50,041 nt of DNA, taken from Helochares maculicollis (lineage: Eukaryota > Arthropoda > Insecta > Coleoptera > Hydrophilidae). The stretch's first letter is position 1; each line of letters starts with the position of its first letter. Below the pieces are notes generated by a model that worked only from the letters and a program-made list of their open reading frames with translations, was not told the DNA's origin and ran no database searches. This document shows, piece by piece, positions 25,300 to 36,189 of this stretch. The position numbers were made by a program, and so were the translations under genes. The stretch spans positions 1 to 50,041 of the forward strand of contig JAWQRO010000183.1 of assembly GCA_033557835.1 (NCBI GenBank), in the 5' to 3' direction.

Positions 25300-26104
25300 G
25301 ATTTACCAACAATTTTCGGCAAAAATAAATACAATCAGTTATTCCTGACGGTAAAGCAGTTAAAAGAGTAAATTATCGCTTTAAATGTTTATTAAAATTA
25401 ATTTGTACATTACCATGTACGAAATTTATAAAAAATCCAGAGAATTAAGAAAACGTCACTTGTTTCTTTACAAGAGTGGGAGGGGAGAGTAATGGATGTC
25501 ATAAGTAATGTTTGAGGGTTTTAAATCTAAATTCTTAGAATTAACAGTACATCAACCACTTGTCAATTGATATTTATTGAAAAACTCGGTAATCTAACAA
25601 CGAAAACCAAGCATACACCGTAGTTTGCGTAATATGTCGAAATATACATAAAACTCTAGAAGCTTCCATTGGTAGGGGAATCGACAACCTCCTTCGATAA
25701 GCGTTGACTGTTTGCGCTGCGTCTTCTTAATGGCGCCATTTTAAAATTTGTTTACATTTTTACCGCGCTTGTCGGCAGCTGCCTAAAATTTTTTTATTTT
25801 TATAATTTTACAGCATTAACGAATTTTTTAACATACATAGGATGCTTACGTAGCTATAAAAATCAATGTGCTTCTTCTCAATATTTACCGATGTCACAAA
25901 TGTATGGAAACAAGTATATTTTCTGATATTTAGCACTGATATGCGCACAGTGACTAATATACCTTTCACACGAATCAATTAGCGGTACTCAAACCAAACT
26001 AAAATGTATTTCAAATCTACATATACTTATTAATAGTGTATAAATTTAAATAAAAATATTCCAGCGCTAGATTAAACTTTACAATAGTTTTATTTTTTCC
26101 ACCT
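25300..26104. other. Intergenic region with a promoter-like patch
   Basis: Near 25659-25673 the word CTAGAAGCTTCCATTGG combines a GAA/TTC inverted pair (heat-shock-element-like) and a reverse CCAAT word. Near 25690-25795 base composition is less AT-rich (GGCGCCATT, TACCGCGC). It could be the promoter of an undetected gene or part of the BET upstream region. Confidence 0.25.
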
Positions 26105-26258
26105 CTATCCAAGCTTTCGATAAATGGTTTCAAACTTTTGGCTTATTAGCTTGACCTCCTCTTCAAACTTTTTATACTCCTCGTCCACTAATGTTATGAT
26201 TAAAGCTCGTTGACTTCGTTCCTTGCTCAGATTGATGCCTTTTGGAAGCGCCTTAATT
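26105..26258 (-). CDS. Coding-like terminal exon of unknown gene
   Basis: The minus strand reads 50 codons to a TAG stop: a stretch IKALPKGINLSKERSQRALI followed by a charged helix-forming stretch (DEEYKKFEEEVKLISQKFET). Its composition is unlike the surrounding AT-rich DNA and looks like a real C-terminal exon or a gene fragment. The frame is closed by a stop just upstream, and an acceptor-like AG there has a poor pyrimidine tract. No upstream exon was found before EMG1. I do not recognise the family. Confidence 0.3.
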
Positions 26259-27453
26259 CTTTAGATAATTTTTAATTTAATTGATATGATTTTCAAAATA
26301 CACAGTTCAATGATTATTACCTATAAGATTATACTATGGAAAATAAAAATCGTTCAAACAATGAACTAGTGACAGCCAAAATTTATTCCATTTAAAAATA
26401 AGTAGATGGTCCATAATTAAAACATGAGAAGAAGCACTTTTGAAGGAACAACAAAAGCTTCTGACCAAATATGAAAGCAGAAAAATGAAAGAAATTTGTT
26501 CAATCCAAGATTAGTAGCAAATGTATAGAAAGGAAATACTATGGAACAAATTCTCTATAGAAACGATTAAAGAAAAAAGGAGGCAACCTCAACCAAGAAG
26601 AAGTGCAATAACAGAGAAATTGTATAAGGAGTCCTTCAAAGCCAAAAATTAGTAAAAACAGTGAAAGAGAATGAGATATAAGTTATTATTATTAACACAT
26701 AAGAAAGATAAAAAATAATGAAGGAATTGTTATACAGTTTGCATGGCACAGACTAGATGCAAGACTCATAGAGAAAAATTTAATTAAAAAAATATATAAA
26801 TATATATTTATAATATACAGGCCAAACGATAAGAAACAAGAATTAAATGGTGAAAATCAGGAAATGAAACTTGGTAGAATAATGGCTCAAAAATCAAAAA
26901 CGAAAGTTATTTTAATAGACAAAAAAAAAGTATATAAAGCTATAATGTAAAGTGAAAGAAAAATAAACAACTATAGACGTAGGAATACATTGGTATCTTT
27001 ACTCCAAATGATGGTTAACAGATAGGTAACAAATGTAATCCAACAAAAATATATTATGCTCTCCTTAAGAGTACTGAGAACTAGAAAAAGAAAGTAGACC
27101 AAGATACAAAATAGTCATAGTACAAAATAACATGTCAGTGAAAACTGTACTTTTAGGTAAAAATAAAGCAGGAAGATGGTAGAAGTAATGACAGGATAAG
27201 AAACAGGAAAATCATAAATTGGTAGAAAGATCAAAGAGGAACCATAAAGCTGGTATTGTGGATGTGAGAGAAAGAAATAGGGTATCTATTTACTATCAAG
27301 TAATGGCAATGTTTTTGTTTTGAATTTAGTAGTCATTCCCCTAAAATAGTTGACTGCAATATGAATCATTCACTGATATACCAATATTATGGTTTATATC
27401 AAGATTGAATTTATTCAAAATAAAAACAGTCAAGAGCAATAAACAAAAATAGT
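26259..27453. other. A-rich intergenic stretch, probably decayed repeat
   Basis: The plus strand is strongly purine-rich with many AGAA and AAAG words and short Lys/Arg-rich frames broken by stops. It looks like an old LINE or other repeat, but no domain could be recognised. Confidence 0.3.
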
Positions 27454-27497
27454 TTTATTTAAGTGATAAATATATACATCAAAAAATTAACTCAAAC

Positions 27498-29017
27498 TTA
27501 AACTATATTCCATACTTCCTCAAATGCTGAACATAATTTTGCACATGTAAGAGCGGCTGATAATGGATAGTTGCTTATTGAAATAGTGTCTTCAGTGTAA
27601 TCTGTATCCACTTTGCCATGCGCCATGGCACCTACCACAATGGCAATAGGATCTTCAGTTTTCGGTACAAGCTCTCGACAATTCTGCACTTTATTGGAGG
27701 AATAAGACATTAAAACTTTCCTAATTCCAACAGGTAAATGATTGGTGATCGGGTTCTTAATGACCTTCAGTAGTTTTAAAGGACCATCGCTTGCTCTAAT
27801 TGAAAATTTGTGCAACAGTTGTACTGAAAATAAATAACTTAATTAATAATTAACTTAAATAAAATCTTATTACTAAAAAAGACAGTGACACTGTACAGAA
27901 ATAATGAACTAAGTGTTAAGAGTAAAAAAAGTTTACCCATCAAGCCGGCAAATCGTTTGAAAGTCCTTGGTATCCTAGTTTGTGGATTAACTTCTATTAA
28001 AATATTATTGGCAGTATGAATGTATACTTGCAATAAGCCTGCTCTATTTAGCGGACTATCTAATAACATCAATAGGCATTGATGTGTTATATCAGGCCGG
28101 CATGATCCAGGATCACGATTATTTTTCTTCATGATACCCACATGATCATCGCAGTTTAATAATTCAAATGCGTTGCCCACCTAGAAAAAAATCTGCAGGT
28201 TAACATTAAAATTGTAAAATACTACAATTGATATAGGCATTTATTTGCTGATAGGCTTGTGCAAACTTCTTGATTGATTTGTAAATGCAAAATAAAGGAT
28301 TGTAGATTTAAATTCAATCAGTAAATTATAGAAGAATTGTTTATTTTTAAAAATAGGTTGTGAACCTTCGTTCAAATGTGAACTGTGTTTATTCAAGCTA
28401 TATGTAACTTTCCAAATGTTTGTGTGTGTATAAGTATAATATCCCAAAATAAATGAAATGTAATCATAAAGATAGCGTTGTTATAGTGATCAGGTGTCGA
28501 TACATATATCTTTAATTTATAAAGATTTCACTGCAAACTTTTGTATAGACAATTACTATTTACACTTTAGGCTGCTTTGGTTCAATACTGCAAGCCCAGT
28601 AATAAAGCAAACTAAATTACCATTAGCTTATGAACTATCGCATATTCTACAAGATTCAATAATTTAGACGGGATCAGTTAATGTAATTATTTTATGGTTT
28701 CCAACAGCAGTAATCTAAACATAAAAGCACAAGATATTTCTCAGATCTTAGCTGTCCTATGGGGACATAAATGTACCAAGCAAAAAATGTCTTAAAAATA
28801 TATTTCGATGCAAAGTATTAAACTTTATGAAACTAGTGTATAATATAACCGTAACATTAATATAATACTTTACCTTTACACTTTCCAAGTGTGCTTGCTC
28901 CAATATTATTATCAGCCGTTTCTCTTGATTTTTGAGGTGCCCTGTAACCAAATGTTTAGGTGTGGGATCGTATTCAGCATCTTCATCATTTCGTTCTTTT
29001 AGCTTTCGTTTGCCCAT
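27498..29017 (-). CDS. EMG1: EMG1/Nep1, 18S rRNA N1-pseudouridine methyltransferase
   Basis: SPOUT-class methyltransferase that modifies a pseudouridine of 18S rRNA and is needed for small-subunit assembly in the nucleolus. Exons 28874-29017, 27937-28180 and 27498-27823 join in phases 0 and 1 to give 237 residues, close to the human 244. A charged N-terminus (MGKRKLKERNDEDAEYDP) precedes the fold. Family signatures are intact: LLNCDDHVGIMKK, RPDITHQCLLMLLDSPLNRAG, PRTFKRFAGLMVQLLHKFSI, KLLKVIKNPITNHLP, the cofactor-site GAMAHGK, and the C-terminal knot ISNYPLSAALTCAKLCSAFE. No missing key residue was seen. A candidate polyadenylation signal is at 27454-27459. It is transcribed divergently from the poly(A)-binding protein gene at 29607. 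Confidence 0.96.
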
Positions 29018-29606
29018 CGCTAATTATATTTACTCAAAATATTACGAGTGAAATGAGAAAACGTAATAAGTTTCAATTAAAATGCAATTTCAAGTATAGA
29101 AACAAAACTGTAACCTCACTTTTATAACACTTAGTGCATTTACTAGTTTCACGTGCTTATGTTGGCTATCTACGCATGCGTCTGATTTACTAAATCTTGA
29201 AAGATCCATGAGCGTAGAAAAGTTCTGCGGAAGTAACTAAGATCAATCACGTGCAAAGTTTTTTTGGACTAACAGTTGCAAAGAGTAGGATCTAAAATAA
29301 ACACAGCGATCTATGGTAAAATATCAAAATCGTACAAAGCACAGGATTTTGCACAAAAATTTTCTTGAAATTGTGTTCGTTTAGAAAAATCGTAACTTTT
29401 AATTACGATTTTAGGTGGTAAATAGGTATAATTCATTAAAAACTTGTTGAGAACACATATTTGTTTGTTGCAAATCGAGAGTGTTGGTTCATTTCAATTT
29501 GTTTCCGGTGTTACTAAGATGTAAACAAAATAAACAATAGTGTCAAGTTGTAAAAGTATTCATACCGCAAAAATTCGTTATCACCCACAAGAAGTAGATT
29601 CGTTAA
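29018..29606. promoter_or_regulatory. Divergent promoter interval between EMG1 and the poly(A)-binding protein gene
   Basis: 589 bases separate the two start codons, so both promoters must lie here unless leader introns are present. No TATA box at a convincing distance was seen. The part nearest EMG1 has ATGCGTC and CACGTG-type words (TTTCACGTGC near 29150, CACGTGC near 29248). Exact start sites cannot be read from sequence. Confidence 0.5.
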
Positions 29607-31367
29607 ATGAATTTCGGTCATCACAACAATTACCCCATGGGGTCACTATATGTTGGAGATCTTCATCCTGATGTTACAGAAGCAATGCTCTATGATAAGT
29701 TTTCGTCTGCCGGTCCATTGTTATCGTTGCGAGTGTGCAGGGACATCCTGACTAGGCGATCTCTGGGTTATGCTTACGTGAATTTTCAACAACCTGCCGA
29801 TGCCGAGCGAGCTTTGGACACGATGAACTTCGATTTGCTCAAAGGTAAACCGATTAGAATAATGTGGTCCCAAAGAGACCCATCTCTGCGCAAATCTGGC
29901 GTTGGAAATTTGTTTATTAAAAATCTAGACAAAAATATAGACAACAAGTCAATGTTTGATACGTTTTCCGCATTTGGTAATATTTTAAGTTGTAAAGTTA
30001 TGTTGGATGAGAATGGGGTTTCAAAGGGCTACGGTTTCATTCATTTCGAAACGGAAGAATCGGCAAACAGAGCGATTGAAAAGGTGAATGGGATGTTGTT
30101 GAATGGGAAACAAGTGTACGTTGGAAAATTTATTCCTCAAAAAGAAAGGGAGAAACAATTGGGAGAGAAAGCCAAACTTTTCACAAACATTTACGTAAAA
30201 AATTTTACTGATATGACGGATGAAAAACTAAGGAATCTATTTTCCAAATTTGGAAAAATAACGAGCTGTGCCGTGATGAAAAATTTAGATGGCTCCTCAA
30301 GAGGCTTCGGCTTCGTTGCATTCGAAGACCCAAGGGCAGCCGAAAGAGCGGTAAAGGAAATGCACAATAAAGAAATCAACGGCCAAAATCTATATGTAGG
30401 TAGAGCGCAAAAGAAAACAGAAAGGCAAAACGAACTAAAAAGACACTACGAACAAATGAAGTTGGAAAGATTTAACCGTTTCCAAGGAGTTAATCTTTTT
30501 GTCAAAAACTTGGACGACTCGATAGACGATGCTCGTTTACGCAAAGAATTCAATTCGTTCGGAACCATAACTTCCGCGAAAGTTATGATGGAAGATGGCC
30601 GAAGTAAAGGGTTTGGTTTTGTTTGTTTCTCCTCTCCGGAGGAAGCCACAAAGGCTTTGGTAGAAATGCATGGAAAACTCATTGGCTCAAAACCTCTTTA
30701 CGTGGCACTTGCCCAACGTAAAGAAGACCGCAAGGCTTTCATGGCATCGCACTTGCAACGTATACGAATCCAGCCAAACATTTACCCCTCAACTCCACCA
30801 TTCATCATGCCGGCTGTAGCTCAAGGCCCACGGTTCTATAATCACGTAAACCACATTCGCGCCACTCCCAGATGGCTGGCTTCACCGGCAGTAAGGCCCA
30901 ATGGAACATACCCAACCGTAGCGAACTCACTATACAGGGTGAGCTCGCGACCATCAGTTCAAAATAATAACGTGCGAAACTCCGTTATCGCAGCAAGGCC
31001 AATTACAGGGCAACAAACCCCGGTACATTCCAGACCCAACAGCAAATATACAACCAATAATCACATAATCCGACCTATATCGATCAGCATAAGCAATGGA
31101 GGCGACAACATCCCCCTGAACGCCACAACTCTAGCATCGGCAAGTCCAGAAGATCAGAAACAAATTTTGGGAGCAAGATTATTCCCATATGTTGAAAAAA
31201 TGTATCCGGATTTGGCTGGAAAAATAACAGGCATGCTGTTGGAAATCGAAACAGCGGAGTTACTTCACATGATAGAAGATCAAGAATCTTTGAGAGCCAA
31301 AATAGAAGAAGCTATAACTGTATTACAAGCACACCAAGCCAAAAAAGTAACCATAGTTCAAGAGTAG
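29607..31367 (+). CDS. pAbp: Cytoplasmic poly(A)-binding protein, single exon
   Basis: 586-residue PABPC-type protein that binds mRNA poly(A) tails and, in the family, links them to eIF4G and to PAM2-motif partners. Four RRMs are complete, with RNP2/RNP1 pairs at 14-19/53-60 (LYVGDL, LGYAYVNF), 102-107/140-147 (LFIKNL, KGYGFIHF), 195-200/232-239 (IYVKNF, RGFGFVAF) and 297-302/334-341 (LFVKNL, KGFGFVCF). After a linker (380-505) comes an MLLE domain with KITGMLLEI at 539-547. It is about 50 residues shorter than vertebrate PABPC1, mostly in the linker, which lacks the usual Met/Gln-rich stretch. The frame is open without introns, unlike every other gene in this window, which suggests a retrocopy that has stayed functional; but it could be the species' only copy. 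The start has the canonical N-terminal context. Polyadenylation signal AATAAA at 31639-31644. Confidence 0.95.
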   Translation: MNFGHHNNYPMGSLYVGDLHPDVTEAMLYDKFSSAGPLLSLRVCRDILTRRSLGYAYVNFQQPADAERALDTMNFDLLKGKPIRIMWSQRDPSLRKSGVGNLFIKNLDKNIDNKSMFDTFSAFGNILSCKVMLDENGVSKGYGFIHFETEESANRAIEKVNGMLLNGKQVYVGKFIPQKEREKQLGEKAKLFTNIYVKNFTDMTDEKLRNLFSKFGKITSCAVMKNLDGSSRGFGFVAFEDPRAAERAVKEMHNKEINGQNLYVGRAQKKTERQNELKRHYEQMKLERFNRFQGVNLFVKNLDDSIDDARLRKEFNSFGTITSAKVMMEDGRSKGFGFVCFSSPEEATKALVEMHGKLIGSKPLYVALAQRKEDRKAFMASHLQRIRIQPNIYPSTPPFIMPAVAQGPRFYNHVNHIRATPRWLASPAVRPNGTYPTVANSLYRVSSRPSVQNNNVRNSVIAARPITGQQTPVHSRPNSKYTTNNHIIRPISISISNGGDNIPLNATTLASASPEDQKQILGARLFPYVEKMYPDLAGKITGMLLEIETAELLHMIEDQESLRAKIEEAITVLQAHQAKKVTIVQE

Positions 31368-31638
31368 AATTAACCTTTTCATTTTTTCTTTCATAACTTC
31401 ATCAATTTGTTTTATTTTTCAATTTCACGCAAATGAATGGCAGGGTTTTATCTAAATTTAAAATCCCAAAAAAATATACTTTCGTAATTAAGGCCAACCT
31501 TTAGTTTTAAATTGCTATTTTATTTGTGTGAAATTTATTATCACATTTTTGCATGTTTACCGAATATTAGTGTATTTTCAATTTTTAAATGTTTACATTT
31601 TAAGTAAGAATTATTTACTAAGTTAATGTACCGATGGT

Positions 31639-31644
31639 AATAAA
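31639..31644 (+). terminator. Polyadenylation signal of the poly(A)-binding protein gene
   Basis: AATAAA 272 bases past the stop codon, followed by a GT/T-rich stretch (GTTTACGTTC), as expected for a cleavage site. Confidence 0.55.
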
Positions 31645-31981
31645 CGTTTACGTTCAAAAATTCTAATTTAATGGTTTTAAATTTCACATGATATTTGAAC
31701 TACCTGAACTTTCTAAATAGCCCTGGTATATTAGAAACTTTACTTTCAATGAGTCAAGCTTGTTTCTGGTATTGCGTCTTTGTTGCACGCAGTTCTTAGC
31801 AATATGATTTTATTTCTTTTCATTGCTTGTTTTATTCCTTCATTGAAATTCCTCCCAAGCAAGGTGTTACGAGCAACTAGAATAGTAACAAAACAGTAAA
31901 TTAATACTGTTATTCAGTATATTATGTGTAACAATTCAAGATTTTGCATAATGACCGCTTAATACCTTTGTAAAGTTTGTT

Positions 31982-32373
31982 ATGGCCACTCTTGGAGAAT
32001 CAAGTAAGTATAAATTATATTAAAGCTGTTGATTTCAGTGGTTTACACACCTTAATTGTTCTCAGCCAAACTACTAATTTGCATATTATCTATCATTTTT
32101 ATAATAGTTTAAAAATTTTTTATAGATTTTCAATTTTGAATAAATAGGGGGAGTTTTAGGAAGTTACGAGTTTTCCCCTAGAAGCGCTTGGGGGTAATTT
32201 TCGTATTTTTAAATTGTACATTTAATGAGAATATTTAGAGACCAGGAAAAAGTAAACTTTAGTGTTCAATATTATTCATAAATATAACAGATTTTTTAAC
32301 ATCATATTAAAACTTGTTTATCTTGATGCTGCAGTTTACTTAACATTCAGCATATAATCTTATAAATTTTATC
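31982..32373 (+). other. Alternative 5' coding extension of the GGT7-like gene
   Basis: ATG at 31982 opens a 22-base exon (MATLGES) ending at a consensus donor (GTAAGT). An acceptor (ACATTCAG) before 32351 restores the frame in phase 1 and reads without a stop through TYNLINFI into the ATG at 32374. If used, the protein gains 15 N-terminal residues before the membrane segment. Alternatively 32351-32373 is leader and the first exon is untranslated. Confidence 0.4.
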
Positions 32374-34545
32374 ATGAAGACATTTCTAGCATCTGAAATT
32401 CGTGAAGACATCCCTTTAAAACCAGGAGCAAAAACATCGAGATGTTCTATATTCGGGGATGATTGTTTTGGAGGTTCAAAGTTTATTAACATTTCTTTTG
32501 CTGTCATAACAGCTGCAATTACTGCTGCTTTATTAATACAAATTTACTATGGAGATTATCAGGTACGTAGTAGATTTTTTCGTGGCTTCAAAGGAGACAA
32601 ATTTGTTTTTCTTTAACATACTTTCAAGTTAAGCTGACTAACTACATTGGTATTTTGATTTAGTGGGTGATAATCAATTAGGTCTGAATAATATGTTATC
32701 TATTTGTAATAAACTAGATAATTTCTTCTTAATATAGCAAGTAAGCATTATACTATAAATAATATTGGTAATCAATTGAACAAGTGCAGAAAACTGTTGA
32801 GAATGTATGAAATTTTAAGAGATGCGACATTTCTTACTCAACAAATTTTTTTTTTCTAAAATGCATGTAGGCTCTCCTTCAAGTATGTTTTTATTAGTGT
32901 TTATTTGTATAAATATTATAAAATATTCTGATATTTAATGAAGCAAGTAATGCATTTTATATTTATAAAGGTTATACCACATGGTAGTGTTGCTAGCGAT
33001 AGTAGGGAGTGTTCAGAAATTGGAACATTTATTTTAAAAGATGGGGGAAATGCTGTTGATGCTGCCATTGCAAGCACATTTTGCCTAGCAGTAGTGAAAC
33101 CACATCTCACAGGATTAGATGCGTGAGTAATTACTTTATAAAAGCCATAGGTATCACAACTATTTTTTAAATAAAAAAATCCAATTCTTCAGGCAAGGGC
33201 AAATATTAATATACAACCATAGGATACGTATAACACCTGATGTAGTAGATTTTAGTGGAATTCAAAGGCAGTCAACTGAGTTACCAAGATTAGTACTAGG
33301 ATTAGCTTATATACATCACCAATATGGGTTGTTACCATGGCAAGATCTTGTGCAGCCAGCTGCTGATTTAGCTAGGTAAAATAAAAATCAATATTTTCAT
33401 CTCTGCTACTTTCTATACAAACTAATTATGTAATTTCATTTACAAAGCATTCAATGCTATACTATCGTTTAAATTTATTTTTCTGACATATAGGAAAGGA
33501 TTTTTAGTCTCTAAAACATTTGCAAAAGCCAATGCTGAAGCCCAAAATTTATATGGACCACTTGAAGCAGGCCGTATATTAACAATGAAAACTCTTGCAA
33601 ATACTTTAGAAAACATAGCAAATATTGCAGAAGAAGGTAAGTAAAATGGGGAATACTTGATGTTGAAAACTTTAATAATTTTATTTCACACAGACTTGTA
33701 CAGAGAATTTAGATCAAACAATTTACCATATCAATCTCAAGCTATAAAAACAACTTTCAACCGTTACAACATATATTTTCCAAATAGTCCAACGGCAGGG
33801 CCAGTGCTACAAAAAAATTTACAGGAAGTTGAAAAAATCAATATCTCCATCGAACACCTTGACAAACCCATAATTGTAACAGGCATCGCTGACAGCACTG
33901 AAAGAGTGTACGATGCATTTAAAGTACCACAAGCTTTCCTTAATGGAACATCTTCTAATGTTGCAGTTATAGATGCAAATGAACAATATGTTTCTTTAAT
34001 TACGTAAGTAATTTGATAATATTTGCACTATCAAAACATCAGTTCTGTCTCTACAATAATTAATATCAGTATGTCAGTAATTATAATAAATGAAAATTTT
34101 CAGGGGTATGTACGCTCTTTTTGGGTCGAAAGAAAGAACTGTTGGTGGATATCTTTTGGACTTACCACTTAATCCAAGACCTCCGTGCTCACGACTTCCC
34201 ATAATAATAACAGACAGTGACTATATATGTGGAAGACGTTTAGTTTTTGGTGCTAATGATGTATCAATAGCCACACAATTAATTGCTGGACTCTTAATAG
34301 GAGAAAAAAATGTCACTGTAGCTGTAGAAGCACCAAGATACAATTTAATAAAAGGCCAACAGATTGGAGTGGAAAAGTTTCATACTCCAGTTTTTGGAAA
34401 ATTTGTTTTGCAGCTCATGAATCAATTATGGCACGTTACAAATTTACAAGAACCGTATAGCAGTTGTAACATTGTAGAAATAATAAAGGACAATTTAAAT
34501 TCACATTCGGATAGCAGAGAAGGTGGCATAGCCAGTCGGTTTTGA
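32374..34545 (+). CDS. GGT7: GGT7-like gamma-glutamyltransferase family protein, probably non-catalytic
   Basis: Single-pass type II membrane protein of the gamma-glutamyltransferase fold, closest to GGT7. Exons 32374-32562, 32971-33122, 33193-33375, 33494-33636, 33694-34003 and 34104-34545 join in phase (472 residues). One membrane segment (ISFAVITAAITAALLIQIYYG, about 39-59) ends in the GGT7-like IYYGD. Then come GGNAVDAAIASTFCLAVVKP, GLLPWQDLVQPAADLA and FPNSPTAGPVL, matching the family in order. Sites needed for catalysis look lost: the nucleophile Thr motif reads NGTSSNVAVID, the Gly-rich GGGG after the HS/LTG motif is replaced by GLDAQGQ, and the substrate-binding Arg after DF is absent. 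It is about 100-190 residues shorter than typical GGT7, mainly in the heavy-chain region. An upstream in-frame start is possible through an extra exon at 31982-32003 spliced to 32351. Confidence 0.85.
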
Positions 34546-36189
34546 TATGTCTTCCCTATACTCATATATCTGTTGCATCCTACATTGTATTATCTTCTAA
34601 GGCTGTGAATTTTACCACATAATAATTTATTATTTTTACTCTTTCGCATTCATTACTAAGGTGCTATTTTTATTTCATTCACTTCATATACCAAATACTT
34701 ATGACTGAGCACAATAAATTGAAATATACCATAATTTTTTCAATATAAGAGGCATATGTATAATATTCATGCAGAATCATTTTGTAATTGTGGATAATTT
34801 CAACTTTTTCTATTTTAATCAAGCTATTTGCGAGCTTCGTTGAAAATATAAGACTAATTAAAATTGGCCTGTACAAATCTAACTAATCCATGTGACATGA
34901 CTATTGCATTTTCATTTTATGCTGTAATTATTATTTATTGTATTCAAGATTTTATGGTAACATTCAATTACATAATTTATTATAAATCAACTAATTTAAT
35001 AATTATACTACCATAATAAATAAATATTTTTGTTGATAAACATAGTGTATTATTTTTTCAAGGAATGACGGAATCAAGACATTAGAAAGATCGCAGGAAC
35101 AACTTGGTTTAGAATAACCTACAACCGTGACACTTGATAAAAGCTAAGATAAAAAGTGTGTCCCCATGAATTAGACGTTCACTGTTGGCTAGACCCTGCA
35201 ATATGGGTCGAAATAGCTGTACATGATGATGGTGATGATGTCATTGTTTATAGCAAATCACATGAGATTAAATCAACAATATGAAGATTCTATGCAATCC
35301 CTTTTTCATATTAAATAAAATTTTAAACGCTCATCATTTTGCATTTCTTCGAGTTCTTTTTGATACTGCATATTTGATATCAAACAAACATTCACGTTGG
35401 TTTGTTTGATGATCAACAATAACATATATAAAAATCCGACATTTCACACTTTTGGCACCAATAAAACTTTTCAAAATTGTAGTTAAAAAATATTTCCAAG
35501 AATTCAAAAAAATGATAAAATTTAACATCTTTTTGCATCAACGAAACAGCTTCTGTGATGATTGACTCATAGTGAACATTTTCAAAAAATGACGGGCCCA
35601 AATTGGGAGCTGAATTGAATCCATGAATGGCCAAAACTAGTCTCCATATGTATGGGCGTCAAATACAATACTCTTGGATCCTGGCAGATAAGAAATTCAT
35701 GACCAAAGCAGTGACAATGATATCAGTAAAATCATAGGGTAATAAGATCGCACTTACACTAGATCAGGCGGTTAAGGTAGATTGAATATTGAAATGTTCA
35801 ACACAATGGCTTTGAAAATTGAAGAAAGATTTATGAAAGTATAACAAAACAGTAATAACATAAGTAGAGTGGGATTAATGCTAAATAAATAAGAAAAGGC
35901 CAAATTAATATAATATTCCTCAAATCGTACATAATACAGACATCAAAACAGTACAAATTAGAGGTGCAGAACATCCTGAGTGCATAATATTGTTCAATAA
36001 ATCTCTTCACAATAAAAAATTTGAAATACTAAAATAATTTGATGCAGCAAAAAATATTTTCACAAATGATTATTTATAACATATTACATGAGATATGTTC
36101 GACTGATAGAGGCTTGCTAAGCAACTTATAATTTACAATAAGTGAATTTTTTATTTTACTGCATTTATGCTTAAATTGTAATTTGTCAA
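34546..36189. other. 3' flank of the GGT7-like gene and intergenic DNA
   Basis: The first ~200 bases are presumably 3' UTR (AATAAA at 34713-34718). A short hairpin (ATCAAACAAAC and its complement) is near 35380-35412. A minus-strand frame at 35525-35640 (HGFNSAPNLGPSFFEN) looks vaguely coding but matches nothing I know. Confidence 0.3.

Noticed and set aside
26340..27330. Possible LINE endonuclease in the A-rich region
   Set aside because: Lys-rich frames broken by stops, but no endonuclease or RT motif could be placed.
35220..35240. GATGAT/GGTGAT tandem words as a possible microsatellite or CRISPR-like repeat
   Set aside because: Only a few units, no spacer structure; no CRISPR is expected in a eukaryotic genome.
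35525..35640. Minus-strand frame resembling a THAP/P-element-like transposase piece
   Set aside because: Too short and the resemblance is only impressionistic; no neighbouring transposase segments were found.
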